DNA of 13,073 nt from Actinomycetota bacterium (GTDB taxonomy: Bacteria > Actinomycetota > Actinomycetes > Nanopelagicales > Nanopelagicaceae), in the NCBI GenBank assembly GCA_009927705.1, contig RFMK01000122.1, forward strand, positions 1-13,073, written 5' to 3'. The stretch's first letter is position 1, and the number at the start of each line of letters is the position of its first letter. Positions 1-8,052 of this stretch are shown piece after piece. A model generated the notes under the pieces. That model was not told the origin of the DNA and did no database searches. It saw nothing but the letters and a program-made list of their open reading frames with translations. A program made the translations under genes and the position numbers.

Positions 1-1179
1 AGCAACTTCCTTATCAATCGCGGTGGGAACATAGTGAACTCCCGGAGTTAGGTTCTTCGCTTCCTTGACAAGCCATTCAGCGGTGAGCGCTTGATCAGCA
101 AAGGACATATCCATCACTACAGCCGGGTGACCTTCGGCCGCGCCAAGATTTACCAGACGCCCTTCGGCAATCAAAAGTAGGCGATTGCCATTTGAGAGTA
201 CATATTCGTCAGTTTGATGGCGGATACGTGAATTTTTCTTTGCATTCTTTTCCAGCCACGCAACATCGATCTCAATATCGAAGTGCCCAGCATTAGCCAA
301 AATTGAACCATCTTTCATAACAGAGAAGTGCTCGGCTGAGAGAACTGTACGGTTTCCGGTTACGGTGATGAAGAAGTCGCCAACCTTTGCCGCCTCCAAC
401 ATTGGCATAACGCGATAGCCCTGCATCATTGCATCGAGGGCTTTCGTAGGATCGATTTCGGTAATGATGACGTCTGCGCCCATTCCTCGGGCACGTTCGG
501 CGACTCCTTTGCCGCAATATCCAAATCCTGCGACTACAAAGATCTTGCCGCCAATAAGTTGGTTTGTGGCGCGGAAGATTGCATCAATTGTGGATTGACC
601 TGTTCCGTAACGATTATCAAACATGTGCTTGGTATCAGTGTCATTTACAGCAATCATAGGGAAAGTTAGCGCACCATCTTTTGCCATCTGTTGAAGTCGA
701 ATGACGCCAGTAGTAGTTTCCTCACAACCACCAGCGATGTTAGGTAGAAGTTCAGTACGTGTTGTGTGAAGAGTATTGACAAGATCGCAACCATCGTCGA
801 ATACCTGGTGTGGCGCAATATCGAGAGAAGCATTTATATGTGAGTAATAACCTTCACGATCAACACCGTTGCGAGCAAAGACGCTAATTCCATACTCGTG
901 CACTAGCGCCGCAGCGGTGTCATCTTGCGTTGAAAGCGGATTCGATGCACAGAGAGCAATTTCTGCACCTCCAGCTTTGAGAGTTCTCATGAGATTCGCA
1001 GTCTCGGTCGTGACATGCATACATGCAGAAAAACGAATTCCAGTGAACGGCTTTTCTTTCTCAAAACGTTCTCTAATTTGGGCTAATACCGGCATGTTCC
1101 GCTCTGCCCATTCGATGCGTTTCTTTCCTTCAGCAGCAAGAGCTGGGTTTGCGATGTCGTGCTTGGGCGTAGTGGACAA
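1..1179 (-). CDS. ahcY: S-adenosylhomocysteine hydrolase (adenosylhomocysteinase), C-terminus cut by window edge
   Basis: Cytosolic NAD-dependent enzyme that splits S-adenosylhomocysteine into adenosine and homocysteine, clearing the product inhibitor of SAM methyltransferases. I translated 393 residues. Visible motifs are SNPLSTQDD (near 80), FDDGCDL (near 128), EETTTG (near 154), the catalytic stretch NDTDTKHMFDNRYGTGQS (near 180; Lys, Asp and Asn of the active site present), the Rossmann motif GFGYCGKG (near 220), LANAGHFD and EGRLVNL. The start is TTG at 1179-1177: an AGGAG sits about six bases upstream and an in-frame TAG lies just before it, so no longer start exists. The frame runs off the left edge after IDKEVA; by comparison with short family members roughly 25 residues are missing. 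It lacks the roughly 40-residue insert of the long bacterial and mycobacterial forms and reads like the archaeal/Thermotoga short type. It lies 61 bases downstream of manB, probably read through. Family assignment is certain. Confidence 0.97.
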   Translation of the reverse strand, partial: MSTTPKHDIANPALAAEGKKRIEWAERNMPVLAQIRERFEKEKPFTGIRFSACMHVTTETANLMRTLKAGGAEIALCASNPLSTQDDTAAALVHEYGISVFARNGVDREGYYSHINASLDIAPHQVFDDGCDLVNTLHTTRTELLPNIAGGCEETTTGVIRLQQMAKDGALTFPMIAVNDTDTKHMFDNRYGTGQSTIDAIFRATNQLIGGKIFVVAGFGYCGKGVAERARGMGADVIITEIDPTKALDAMMQGYRVMPMLEAAKVGDFFITVTGNRTVLSAEHFSVMKDGSILANAGHFDIEIDVAWLEKNAKKNSRIRHQTDEYVLSNGNRLLLIAEGRLVNLGAAEGHPAVVMDMSFADQALTAEWLVKEAKNLTPGVHYVPTAIDKEVA

Positions 1180-1240
1180 AGGTCTCTCCTAGAAGTGAAG
1201 TCAAAAACCGGCGTTAAAGAGTTACTGCGAGGTCGTTAGT

Positions 1241-2641
1241 TTACCCGCTTCGCATTAGGCGCAACACCAAATCTTGTACGCGAAGCATCTCTTCAGTAGT
1301 CCCCGCTTCAACATTCAACCTCAGCAGCGGCTCGGTATTAGAGGGCCTTACATTAAAAGACCAGTTCGAAGCGGTCACAGACAAGCCATCGAGTTCGTCA
1401 AGTTCGACCCGTTCTTGAGATTCAGAGAAACTCTTCTTGATGGCAGCGATAGCTTCTTTCTGATCAGCAACTTTGGTGTTTATCTCCCCGCTCAGTGAAT
1501 ATCGATTAAACCGCTCAAGTAATTCTGAAAGTGGCCTCTTCTCTTCAATAAGTGCTGCAATTGCGTGCAGGGCTGCAAGCATGCCTGAATCAGCATTCCA
1601 GAAATCTTTGAAATAGAAGTGTCCAGAATGCTCTCCGCCAAAAATAGCTCTATTTTCCGCCATCATTTTCTTGATGTATGAATGGCCGACTCGACTACGA
1701 AGCGGTACTCCCCCGTTTTCCTTAATAACTTCGGGAACAGCGCGCGAACAGATTAAGTTGTAGATGATTGGAGAGCCAGGAGATTTTTTTAATTCACGTT
1801 CGGCGATCAGCCCAGTTAGCGCTGAAGGTGAGACAAGTTCAGAGCGTTCATCAACTAAGAAGCAGCGATCGGCATCTCCATCGAAAGCCAGACCAATATC
1901 TGCTTTTTTCTCCTTCACTAACTTCTGTAGATCGACAAGATTTTTAGCTTCAATGGGATTTGCCTCATGATTAGGAAAAGTTCCATCCAAATCAAAATAG
2001 ATTCCATCAACAATTGCATTAATTCGTGACATGACGGCAGGCGCAGTATGACCCCCCATTCCATTGCCAGCATCAATCGCGATCCTGATGGGACGGTCCA
2101 AATATTCACCGGAGAACGCACCTTCGGGGAAAAGCGAGAAGAGGAAATCCACGTAATCTGTAAGAAGGTCTCGAGTGCTCTCCTTTCCAATCACGCGATT
2201 CGGTATCGGAAATCCCTCGGTCATGCCCAGCAGAATCTGCTCTTTAATCCACAGCAAGCCGGATTCTTGACCAATTGGGCGAGCGCCACTCTTGCAGAGT
2301 TTTATGCCGTTGTACTCAGCAGGGTTGTGGCTAGCAGTGAACATTGCACCTGGAAGATTGAGGTGTCCTGAAGCGAAATACAGTTGATCAGTCGAAGAAA
2401 GGCCGATTCGAATCACATCCAGACCTTGAGAAGTGATTCCGTCAGAGAAGGCTCCTGCAAGTTCAGGTGAAGATGGTCGCATATCTTCACCAACTACAAT
2501 TGTGGCGGGCTCACGCTCTCGTTCAACAAACTTTGCGAATGCAATTCCTAATGCAAAAGTAAAATCTGGTGTTACTTCTTCATCAACGAGCCCGCGAATA
2601 TCGTAGGCCTTGATGATTTTCTCTAGAAGTTCACGCGACAT
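1241..2641 (-). CDS. manB: Phosphomannomutase/phosphoglucomutase (alpha-D-phosphohexomutase family)
   Basis: Converts mannose-6-phosphate to mannose-1-phosphate (often also the glucose pair), the step before GDP-mannose. The 466 residues are full length for the AlgC/ManB type. All four signature loops are visible: the phosphoserine loop TASHNPAEYNG with Ser104, the Mg-binding loop DGDADR at 254-259, the sugar-recognition loop GEHSGH at 336-341, and the phosphate-binding loop RPSNTEP at 432-438. The N-terminal AYDIRG is also typical. It starts with ATG 29 bases after the DUF3499 stop with no strong Shine-Dalgarno, so translation may depend on the upstream gene. Order whiB2...DUF3499-manB-ahcY matches actinobacterial chromosomes, where the gene is called manB/pmmA. 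With manC at 8042-9031 it would give two consecutive steps to GDP-mannose; manA (mannose-6-phosphate isomerase) is not in the window. Whether mannose or glucose phosphate is preferred cannot be told from sequence. Confidence 0.95.
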   Translation of the reverse strand: MSRELLEKIIKAYDIRGLVDEEVTPDFTFALGIAFAKFVEREREPATIVVGEDMRPSSPELAGAFSDGITSQGLDVIRIGLSSTDQLYFASGHLNLPGAMFTASHNPAEYNGIKLCKSGARPIGQESGLLWIKEQILLGMTEGFPIPNRVIGKESTRDLLTDYVDFLFSLFPEGAFSGEYLDRPIRIAIDAGNGMGGHTAPAVMSRINAIVDGIYFDLDGTFPNHEANPIEAKNLVDLQKLVKEKKADIGLAFDGDADRCFLVDERSELVSPSALTGLIAERELKKSPGSPIIYNLICSRAVPEVIKENGGVPLRSRVGHSYIKKMMAENRAIFGGEHSGHFYFKDFWNADSGMLAALHAIAALIEEKRPLSELLERFNRYSLSGEINTKVADQKEAIAAIKKSFSESQERVELDELDGLSVTASNWSFNVRPSNTEPLLRLNVEAGTTEEMLRVQDLVLRLMRSG

Positions 2642-2670
2642 GGAAAATCTCGTTTCAGCCTTGATTACGT

Positions 2671-3063
2671 TTACTCTTGATGAGGAATTGATCGTAGATG
2701 CCCGCGGCGTCCGATTTCAGGCGGAGTGCTTGGCTTTGGCAATTCAAAATTAACGGATTGACGAACTGCCTCAGCAATCGCAAGAACATCTTCGGGTGAA
2801 GGCTCTAGAGATTGCGTTTCCGGTTTATGTTTTATCACAGTCCAACCTTGAGGAACTTTCAATCGCTCAGAGTGATCGGCACATAAGTCATATGAATGTG
2901 GTTCCACAAAAGTTGAAAGTGGGCCAAGTACAGCTGTGGAGTCAGAATAAATGTATGTCAATGTATGAGTTGCATGTGCTGCACAACTCGGGCGAGTGCA
3001 ACGTCGGCCAGATGCGCTCGGTCGACCTTGAGGTAGTTCGTGTGACCGCGGCGATGTTGTCAT
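2671..3063 (-). CDS. DUF3499 family protein
   Basis: A 130-residue protein matching the actinobacterial DUF3499 family: RRCTRPSC near the N-terminus, then LTYIYSDSTAVLGPLS and EPHSYDLCADHSERL. Cys22, Cys27, Cys61 and His64 are arranged like a small metal (probably zinc) site; this role is inference. The C-terminal third (after about 85) is proline-rich and low in conserved features. Function is unknown in the family. It lies nine bases after the stop of the DUF5719-like gene and 29 bases before manB, in the same order seen in Mycobacterium (the Rv3258c position next to manB) and Streptomyces. It starts with ATG at 3063-3061; the Shine-Dalgarno is weak, consistent with coupled translation. The motif match is strong, so family assignment is confident; the product's role is not known. 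Confidence 0.9.
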   Translation of the reverse strand: MTTSPRSHELPQGRPSASGRRCTRPSCAAHATHTLTYIYSDSTAVLGPLSTFVEPHSYDLCADHSERLKVPQGWTVIKHKPETQSLEPSPEDVLAIAEAVRQSVNFELPKPSTPPEIGRRGHLRSIPHQE

Positions 3064-3072
3064 ACCGTGAGA

Positions 3073-4407
3073 TTACTGGTTCTTAGGTTGTATAACGGTT
3101 ACATCCGCCAGAGGTTTTGTGGCGCTTTCCAAATTCGTGCTGGGGTTCAATGGCAAGTGTGTAACACCATCATTGGACATCCAGGTAAGACTTGCGACCG
3201 CGCCTGAACGATTACTTATGGTCACCAAACGGAGGTTTGGCGGAACTTTCCAGCTCACTATTTCTTCACCAACAAGGACCTTGGAATCGGTCTTACCTGA
3301 GTTAGTACGCCACGAAATTACGACTTGGACTCGTTCCCCCACAAAGGTAAAGCGTGGTTCAAGCCCGTAAAGATTAAAAGAGACTTTGCCAAATGGTTGT
3401 GATCCCGAGCTCCACATAAAGTCAGAAATAGAACCCTTCTTCACTTCTGTGAAAACGCCAGCCACGATTGGTTCTGTCGAGACGATTTTCAGTGCAAATG
3501 TCTTTTTACCGAGATCCACATCGCTAAGACTGACCTCTTTCACCTCGCTCGGGCTAAGGGATACTCCGCCAAATCCGACCGGAATAAATACTCCTGTGGG
3601 AGATAGAACTTCAACGCTCGCTGTTGCATCCACTTTGCCTGTTGTCAACAGACGTAGTCGATGATTGACCTTGCTTCCATTACCAAAACTCACTGGAAGT
3701 CCCGAGATAATCACTTCACGGGAAGGTTGACTTACTGGTGCGACAAAATCAGCACCTACGTTATTTAGTCCTTTTACTCTTTCATCGAGGAGATAAGCGG
3801 TCACTCGACCACTTCTAGTCTTGACTTGAATAACAGTATGTGATGCTCCAGGATCTAAAGTATCGATTCTTATTGTCTTATCCGATGACGCTTTAATGGT
3901 GGCCGGAAGCGGTTGAGATTCGCCATTCTCTGAAAAACTTGTGATGTCGACGACGGCATCACTAAGCCCGCTGTTCACCAATACAATCTTTGATTGACTC
4001 GTTACGTCTGCAGTCCCACCGACGAACCAGACCACAGAATCGCTTATCGTGCAGGTCGCCGCTGAAGTCCACTTTCCAGCCCGACTCTGTAGAGTGATTG
4101 TGTTGGAAGGGTTTCCAGCGACAAGAATCGCGCCCCGAGTAATGGAGTACGACCCTTGGTTGTTCTCCCACAATTCAGTTTTTGCTCTTGCGACATCGCG
4201 CACCCCGACACTCTTATTAGGTAGAAGAGCAGTCGCCTTTGCATCACCTATGGGGCCAGGACATGCAGTAGCTGGATAGGACTGAGTAACCTCAGTGATC
4301 TGGCTGGTCTGGGGCAAGAGATGAGCGACATGTGCAGCAATGATGAAGAGTAGAAGTGCAATCGAGGCTCGCATTTCTTTTGCCCATGAGGAATTTTGAT
4401 CGGTCAC
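3073..4407 (-). CDS. DUF5719-like membrane-anchored extracellular protein
   Basis: 444 residues with a short charged N-terminus, one hydrophobic segment (about 14-31, signal anchor or uncleaved signal), then a long Ser/Thr/Val-rich beta-type region with no other membrane segment. This predicts a protein held in the membrane and facing outside. I recognise no catalytic motif. By position (between the large glycosyltransferase and DUF3499) and architecture it fits the DUF5719 family of actinobacteria; I rely on context and general character, not a diagnostic motif. The start is GTG at 4407-4405, sharing GTGA with the stop of the upstream glycosyltransferase, a four-base overlap that indicates translational coupling and probably a joint function. 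The repeated short beta-strand pattern (VVDITSFSENGE, ASVEVLSPTGVF, ASLTWMSNDGV) suggests Ig-like domains, which is inference. A partner or accessory role in envelope glycan export or assembly is plausible but untested. Confidence 0.75.
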   Translation of the reverse strand: MTDQNSSWAKEMRASIALLLFIIAAHVAHLLPQTSQITEVTQSYPATACPGPIGDAKATALLPNKSVGVRDVARAKTELWENNQGSYSITRGAILVAGNPSNTITLQSRAGKWTSAATCTISDSVVWFVGGTADVTSQSKIVLVNSGLSDAVVDITSFSENGESQPLPATIKASSDKTIRIDTLDPGASHTVIQVKTRSGRVTAYLLDERVKGLNNVGADFVAPVSQPSREVIISGLPVSFGNGSKVNHRLRLLTTGKVDATASVEVLSPTGVFIPVGFGGVSLSPSEVKEVSLSDVDLGKKTFALKIVSTEPIVAGVFTEVKKGSISDFMWSSGSQPFGKVSFNLYGLEPRFTFVGERVQVVISWRTNSGKTDSKVLVGEEIVSWKVPPNLRLVTISNRSGAVASLTWMSNDGVTHLPLNPSTNLESATKPLADVTVIQPKNQ

Positions 4408-7400
4408 GCCAATTCCTCCTCTCGCATCTCTCGTCTGCGTCTGCGCGCGGGAAGGGCAAGAACGATAAGTGAGACGAAAGAAATTATCTGTAATGAAATC
4501 CAGCCTCGACGCGATGTTGCGTCATGGAAGATCACGAAATCGCCTGACTCAGGTGCGATGAATCGCGGCACACCGTTTTCAGTCTCTTTTACCTCGAGAT
4601 ACTGATCATTCAAAAGCATCTTCCAACGGCGATCGAATTTTTCTGTAATGATGATTGTCCCTGATGAAGAAAGCGTTCCACGTGCACCAATGTCGCCACT
4701 TGGGAGAACCGAATAAAATCCGGTGCTCGATAAGAAGGATATATGCCCTAGCGCTCCTGGTACTTTCCAAGAAATTCCCTCATCGGTCGATGCTGCTCGC
4801 GTAAAACCACCCGCACCATCAATTGTGCGGACCAAATCTTCATTCACGGGTCGCGACATGAATAAATATCGAATTCCATATTCGGCAAAGACGCTACTGC
4901 TGGCGACTCCAGATCCAGAAACAAGATCATTTACAGCACGGTTGACTTGAGGCGTCAGACCCGTGATGACATCAGGTTCCCCAAGTTTTAGATCTCCATC
5001 TCGTGCGATGAAGAAACGAATCTTGTTGTTCTCGATGGAAAAGACGAGTGTTTTGAATCGATCATCAGTCTGAGCGCTCGCACTCAGGAAAGCAGGAAGT
5101 GCTGAAGTTGTTTGTCGTTGCACCGGAGCACTTGGAGCAGAAGAGATCCACCAACCCACTGAAAGGAGAAGTGAAAGCACCGAGATAACGCTCGTGATTC
5201 CAAGCAAGACATGGCGATAATCAATATGTGCTTGAGAGATCGCCGGAACGTAATGATCCACCATCAGAACTGCAGCAATGAGGGCAACTAAAGTCGGTAC
5301 CACCATCAAGCTGCCAACCCACAATTGATCAGGTGTGAATGTTCCGTGACCAGCTACTTGCCTAGAACCCAATATGGTTGCAAAACCAATAAAGAAGAGC
5401 GCGACTTCGCCTAAACGAGCTGTCCTGCTGACAAAGGCAGCAATGAGGGCAATGAGAGTGATGGGAGTGATGATCCACAATGGTGGAGCACCTATACCTC
5501 CGGGATTGGTGAGCAAAAGTGACGAAAGGTCGCCTCCAGGGAGACTAATTCCCGGGTCAAGCAGGATTCGAGATGGATGAAGAATGAATTCGAGGGACCA
5601 CGGTGCGCAAACAATTAATGGTGCACTAATGATTGCGATACGCCGGGCATTACGTCGATCGAAATTTTCCTTATTTAGAGGGTTAGTTTTTGAGTTAAAT
5701 GCCACAACATCAAGAATGACAAGAATGAATTGCCATAACAAAAGTGACATAAATGTTAAGGGCGAAAAAGCGCAGACGATTGTCAGCAAGAGCGCCAACC
5801 ACCATGTCCGGCGCCAACTTAAGTTCTCAAGTTGCTCTAATCCGAAGAGCGAACGGACCAACCATGGTCCAATCACAATGAGTACGACAGTTCCCAAACG
5901 TCCACTATTGATTGCAGCGAGCGATGTAGGCGAAAATGCGTAGAGAAGAGCAGCGCCGAGTGCCAAGAACCTTAATTCCGTGAACTTTCTCGCCAACGAA
6001 TATGCGCCCCACAGCGCAAGCGGGACTGCTGATATGAAGAGAGTTGTAATGAAAAGAGAAGCTTTCGCGCCGAGAAGAAGTGAGGTTAGGCCGATCAATG
6101 CAATCCATGGCGGGACGTTCGCACTGGAGCCAAGGCCAACGGTATGCCATGAGTCTGCATAGGTGCTTAGCAATTCACCTGCGCTCGCCGGTGTAGTTGG
6201 AAGTGCGCCACCTACGATGCTTCCAAGACGACTTCTCGAGGCTATCAACGTTGTGAGGGCGACGATCAACGTTGCTGCAAGAATCGGCCTATCGGCGAGC
6301 CAACGAAGAGGCGATGGCGCTTTGACCAGATCGATATCTGCGTTCTCGAGCGCTTCATCATTGAGATCTAGTGCCGATGAAGTAGTTGAGGAATGGAGCT
6401 GCCCTCGCGATTTTGTTGAAATCTGCCACGAACGTGAGATTGCATTCCGCGCACGTTCATAAGCGAGCTGGAATTGTGAGCCCCTCGGCGGCACAAAGCG
6501 GGCGATTACTCGTGATGACACAAGACGGTTCTTTCTACGGTTTCGACGTGCTCGAATCAAGTCCTGAGGTTGAAGTAATAGAAGAGCAACTGCGGCGATC
6601 TCATCAAGTGCATAACCTGGAAGTTTTGCCAAAAGATAACCAATCGCTCTAAAAATTGATGCACCCAGTAATTGGATTGCGAGAAATGGCGTCAACCACC
6701 ACGAAGCATTTGCTAACAAAACATATGCGGCATGGCGACGATCCAAGAGAAGTGGGCGATGCAAGAAAGTGCCTGCGACATCAATCTGGCGTCGCTCATT
6801 CGATGCCGCTTCCGCGTGGAATGCAATTGCACTTGGCACGGCAATGACGGAGTGTCCCGCTATATGCATACGCCAACCTAAATCGACATCGTCCCGGAAA
6901 AGCGAAAGTTCAGGATCGAATCCACCTAGTTCGTCAAAGACATCACGACGGATCAACGCGCCAGCAGTGCTCACTGCAAGGACTTCATTGATGTTGTCAT
7001 GTTGACCTTGGTCTTGTTCGCGGTATTCCAATCCGGTCCACCGTGCTCCATTACCGGCGATACTTACTCCAACTTCGAGCAAATGATTCCGATCGTGCCA
7101 ACCGCGCAATTTTGGCCCTGCCATTGCAACGTTTGGTCTTTCATCAACTGCGCTGAGTAGTTCGCCAAGAGCGTGTGCCGCTGGTGCACAATCATCATGA
7201 ATTAACCACAGCCACTCGGTACAACCTTCTGGTGCACGTCGCAATTTCGAATGTGCGAGGGCCTCATTGATTGCTGCACCAAAACCGGTTTCGCGGTCGG
7301 TGACCACAGTAGGAATCCCTGCGCTCTTGAGAAGCTTTACTGAACTATCTTCCGAGCCAGTATCAATTGCAATCAGTTGATCAATTTCGCGACGTTGTTT

Positions 7401-7490
7401 GGCAAGAGATGCAACAACTTCGGGAAGCCACATTGCACCGTTATGGGAAACAATGATTGCGGTAACAAAGTGTTTACTTGGCGTGGGCAT
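4404..7490 (-). CDS. Large integral-membrane family 2 glycosyltransferase
   Basis: 1028 residues in three parts. Residues 8-230 form a GT2 (GT-A fold) domain: VTAIIVSHNG start, IAIDTGSED, GFGAAINEAL, the metal/nucleotide-binding HDD at 98-100 in place of a classical DxD, GGFDPELSLFRDDVDLGWR at 189-207. A hydrophobic stretch follows (255-310), then a charged linker (311-400). Residues 400-780 hold about ten membrane segments of GT-C-like character. Residues 790-995 are soluble and probably extracellular, with a last membrane segment at 997-1014 and a basic RRRRRE tail. This predicts transfer of a nucleotide-sugar residue inside the cell coupled to a polytopic domain; the acceptor is unknown. 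It begins 86 bases after whiB2 and overlaps the DUF5719-like gene by four bases. Nearby manB and manC hint at GDP-mannose as donor, which is inference. Actinobacterial neighbours of whiB2 often include such a gene; I know of no assigned product. Confidence 0.9.
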   Translation of the reverse strand: MPTPSKHFVTAIIVSHNGAMWLPEVVASLAKQRREIDQLIAIDTGSEDSSVKLLKSAGIPTVVTDRETGFGAAINEALAHSKLRRAPEGCTEWLWLIHDDCAPAAHALGELLSAVDERPNVAMAGPKLRGWHDRNHLLEVGVSIAGNGARWTGLEYREQDQGQHDNINEVLAVSTAGALIRRDVFDELGGFDPELSLFRDDVDLGWRMHIAGHSVIAVPSAIAFHAEAASNERRQIDVAGTFLHRPLLLDRRHAAYVLLANASWWLTPFLAIQLLGASIFRAIGYLLAKLPGYALDEIAAVALLLLQPQDLIRARRNRRKNRLVSSRVIARFVPPRGSQFQLAYERARNAISRSWQISTKSRGQLHSSTTSSALDLNDEALENADIDLVKAPSPLRWLADRPILAATLIVALTTLIASRSRLGSIVGGALPTTPASAGELLSTYADSWHTVGLGSSANVPPWIALIGLTSLLLGAKASLFITTLFISAVPLALWGAYSLARKFTELRFLALGAALLYAFSPTSLAAINSGRLGTVVLIVIGPWLVRSLFGLEQLENLSWRRTWWLALLLTIVCAFSPLTFMSLLLWQFILVILDVVAFNSKTNPLNKENFDRRNARRIAIISAPLIVCAPWSLEFILHPSRILLDPGISLPGGDLSSLLLTNPGGIGAPPLWIITPITLIALIAAFVSRTARLGEVALFFIGFATILGSRQVAGHGTFTPDQLWVGSLMVVPTLVALIAAVLMVDHYVPAISQAHIDYRHVLLGITSVISVLSLLLSVGWWISSAPSAPVQRQTTSALPAFLSASAQTDDRFKTLVFSIENNKIRFFIARDGDLKLGEPDVITGLTPQVNRAVNDLVSGSGVASSSVFAEYGIRYLFMSRPVNEDLVRTIDGAGGFTRAASTDEGISWKVPGALGHISFLSSTGFYSVLPSGDIGARGTLSSSGTIIITEKFDRRWKMLLNDQYLEVKETENGVPRFIAPESGDFVIFHDATSRRGWISLQIISFVSLIVLALPARRRRREMREEELA

Positions 7491-7549
7491 TTCATCGCCC
7501 CCAATAACTTACGAGACTCTGTCGAATAGATAAGAGAGAGAAACTAGCT

Positions 7550-7577
7550 AACGACGATAAATATTGTGAACGACGAT
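7550..7577. repeat. Nine-base direct repeat downstream of whiB2
   Basis: AACGACGAT occurs at 7550-7558 and again at 7569-7577, a 19-base period. The second copy reaches into the whiB2 stop codon. Both lie in the 86-base spacer before the glycosyltransferase. It could be an operator half-site pair or chance. Confidence 0.35.
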
Positions 7578-7870
7578 TAAGCCGGGCGTCGCTTGAGACG
7601 ACGACGCTCACGCTCTGAGAGTCCGCCCCAAATACCAAAGCGCTCGTCATGGGCCAGAGCGTATTCAAGACATTCTTGTCTGACCTCACAGGAGAGACAG
7701 ACGCGCTTGGCTTCACGAGTCGAACCACCTTTTTCGGGGAAGAATGCTTCGGGATCAGTCTGGGCACAGAGAGCTCGTTCTTGCCATGAAAGCTCAACGA
7801 TTTCGCCATTACCCAATTGGATACTAGGACCTGGAATGAAAGTCTGCTCATTGCGTCGAGCATCAGTCAT
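7577..7870 (-). CDS. whiB2: WhiB-family iron-sulfur transcriptional regulator, WhiB2/WhmD type
   Basis: A 97-residue WhiB (Wbl) protein. The four [4Fe-4S] ligands are Cys35, Cys58, Cys61 and Cys67 (C-x22-C-x2-C-x5-C), followed by the family turn GIWGG at 79-83 and a basic tail ERERRRLKRR that contacts DNA. WhiB proteins act with the primary sigma factor's region 4; the WhiB2/WhmD/WhiB branch controls septation and cell division in Mycobacterium and Streptomyces. Assignment to this branch rests on context: it heads the GT2/DUF5719/DUF3499/manB run and sits next to manC, as whiB2 does in actinobacteria. The start is ATG at 7870-7868 with AGGAG eight bases upstream. A strong promoter (7921-7949) and a GC hairpin (7893-7909) precede it, so it has its own transcript. 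The stop codon overlaps one copy of a nine-base direct repeat. Confidence 0.96.
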   Translation of the reverse strand: MTDARRNEQTFIPGPSIQLGNGEIVELSWQERALCAQTDPEAFFPEKGGSTREAKRVCLSCEVRQECLEYALAHDERFGIWGGLSERERRRLKRRPA

Positions 7871-7878
7871 TAGCGATT

Positions 7879-7883
7879 CTCCT
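7879..7883 (-). promoter_or_regulatory. Shine-Dalgarno site of whiB2
   Basis: AGGAG on the minus strand, eight bases before the whiB2 ATG. It fixes the start codon chosen and lies ten bases downstream of the leader hairpin, so folding of the leader could affect its access. Confidence 0.75.
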
Positions 7884-7892
7884 AAGGCAGTG

Positions 7893-7909
7893 GGCCCCGC
7901 GACGGGACC
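7893..7909 (-). promoter_or_regulatory. GC-rich hairpin in the whiB2 leader RNA
   Basis: The minus strand reads GGTCCCG-TCG-CGGGGCC: a seven-pair stem (one G-U) with a three-base loop. It sits between the predicted transcription start (about 7913-7915) and the Shine-Dalgarno, so it would form almost at the 5' end of the mRNA. No T-run follows, so it is not a terminator. It may stabilise the transcript or tune ribosome loading; the role is inference. Confidence 0.5.
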
Positions 7910-7920
7910 GAATGAGGAGA

Positions 7921-7949
7921 ATTACACGCTTGTTATTCCCAAGAGTCAA
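7921..7949 (-). promoter_or_regulatory. Sigma-70-type promoter of whiB2
   Basis: On the minus strand, -35 TTGACT (7949-7944) and -10 TGTAAT (7926-7921) are separated by 17 bases, the optimal spacing. The start of transcription would be near 7913-7915, giving a leader of about 45 bases before whiB2. This is the clearest promoter in the window and probably drives whiB2 and perhaps the downstream envelope genes. Confidence 0.65.
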
Positions 7950-8025
7950 GTCGCGTGAGAGGAAAATCTCGTGGGATTTTATCGTTGCAGATGTTGGTCA
8001 AACGAGCCCAATTTCGCCTCAAGAA

Positions 8026-8052
8026 TCGAAAAAAACTCCAATTATCCGAGTA
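8026..8052 (-). terminator. Weak candidate terminator at the end of manC
   Basis: On the minus strand an imperfect seven-position stem (AATACTC with GAGTTTT, one mismatch) spans the manC stop codon and runs into a stretch of seven T. The stem is short and AT-containing, so this is a weak call. Its placement between manC and the whiB2 promoter is what one would expect of a terminator. Confidence 0.3.

Noticed and set aside
1180..1240. SAH riboswitch upstream of ahcY
   Set aside because: Only 61 bases separate the genes and I see no conserved core; most of the spacer is the ribosome site and manB end.
5584..5943. A 119-residue plus-strand frame inside the large glycosyltransferase
   Set aside because: Antisense to a clear coding region, no ribosome site or family motif; likewise other antisense frames at 8112-8366, 8628-8903 and 8965-9330.
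7492..7863. A 123-residue open frame on the minus strand overlapping whiB2
   Set aside because: It is the same DNA in another frame; the whiB2 frame has the four cluster cysteines, the GIWGG turn, a Shine-Dalgarno and a promoter.
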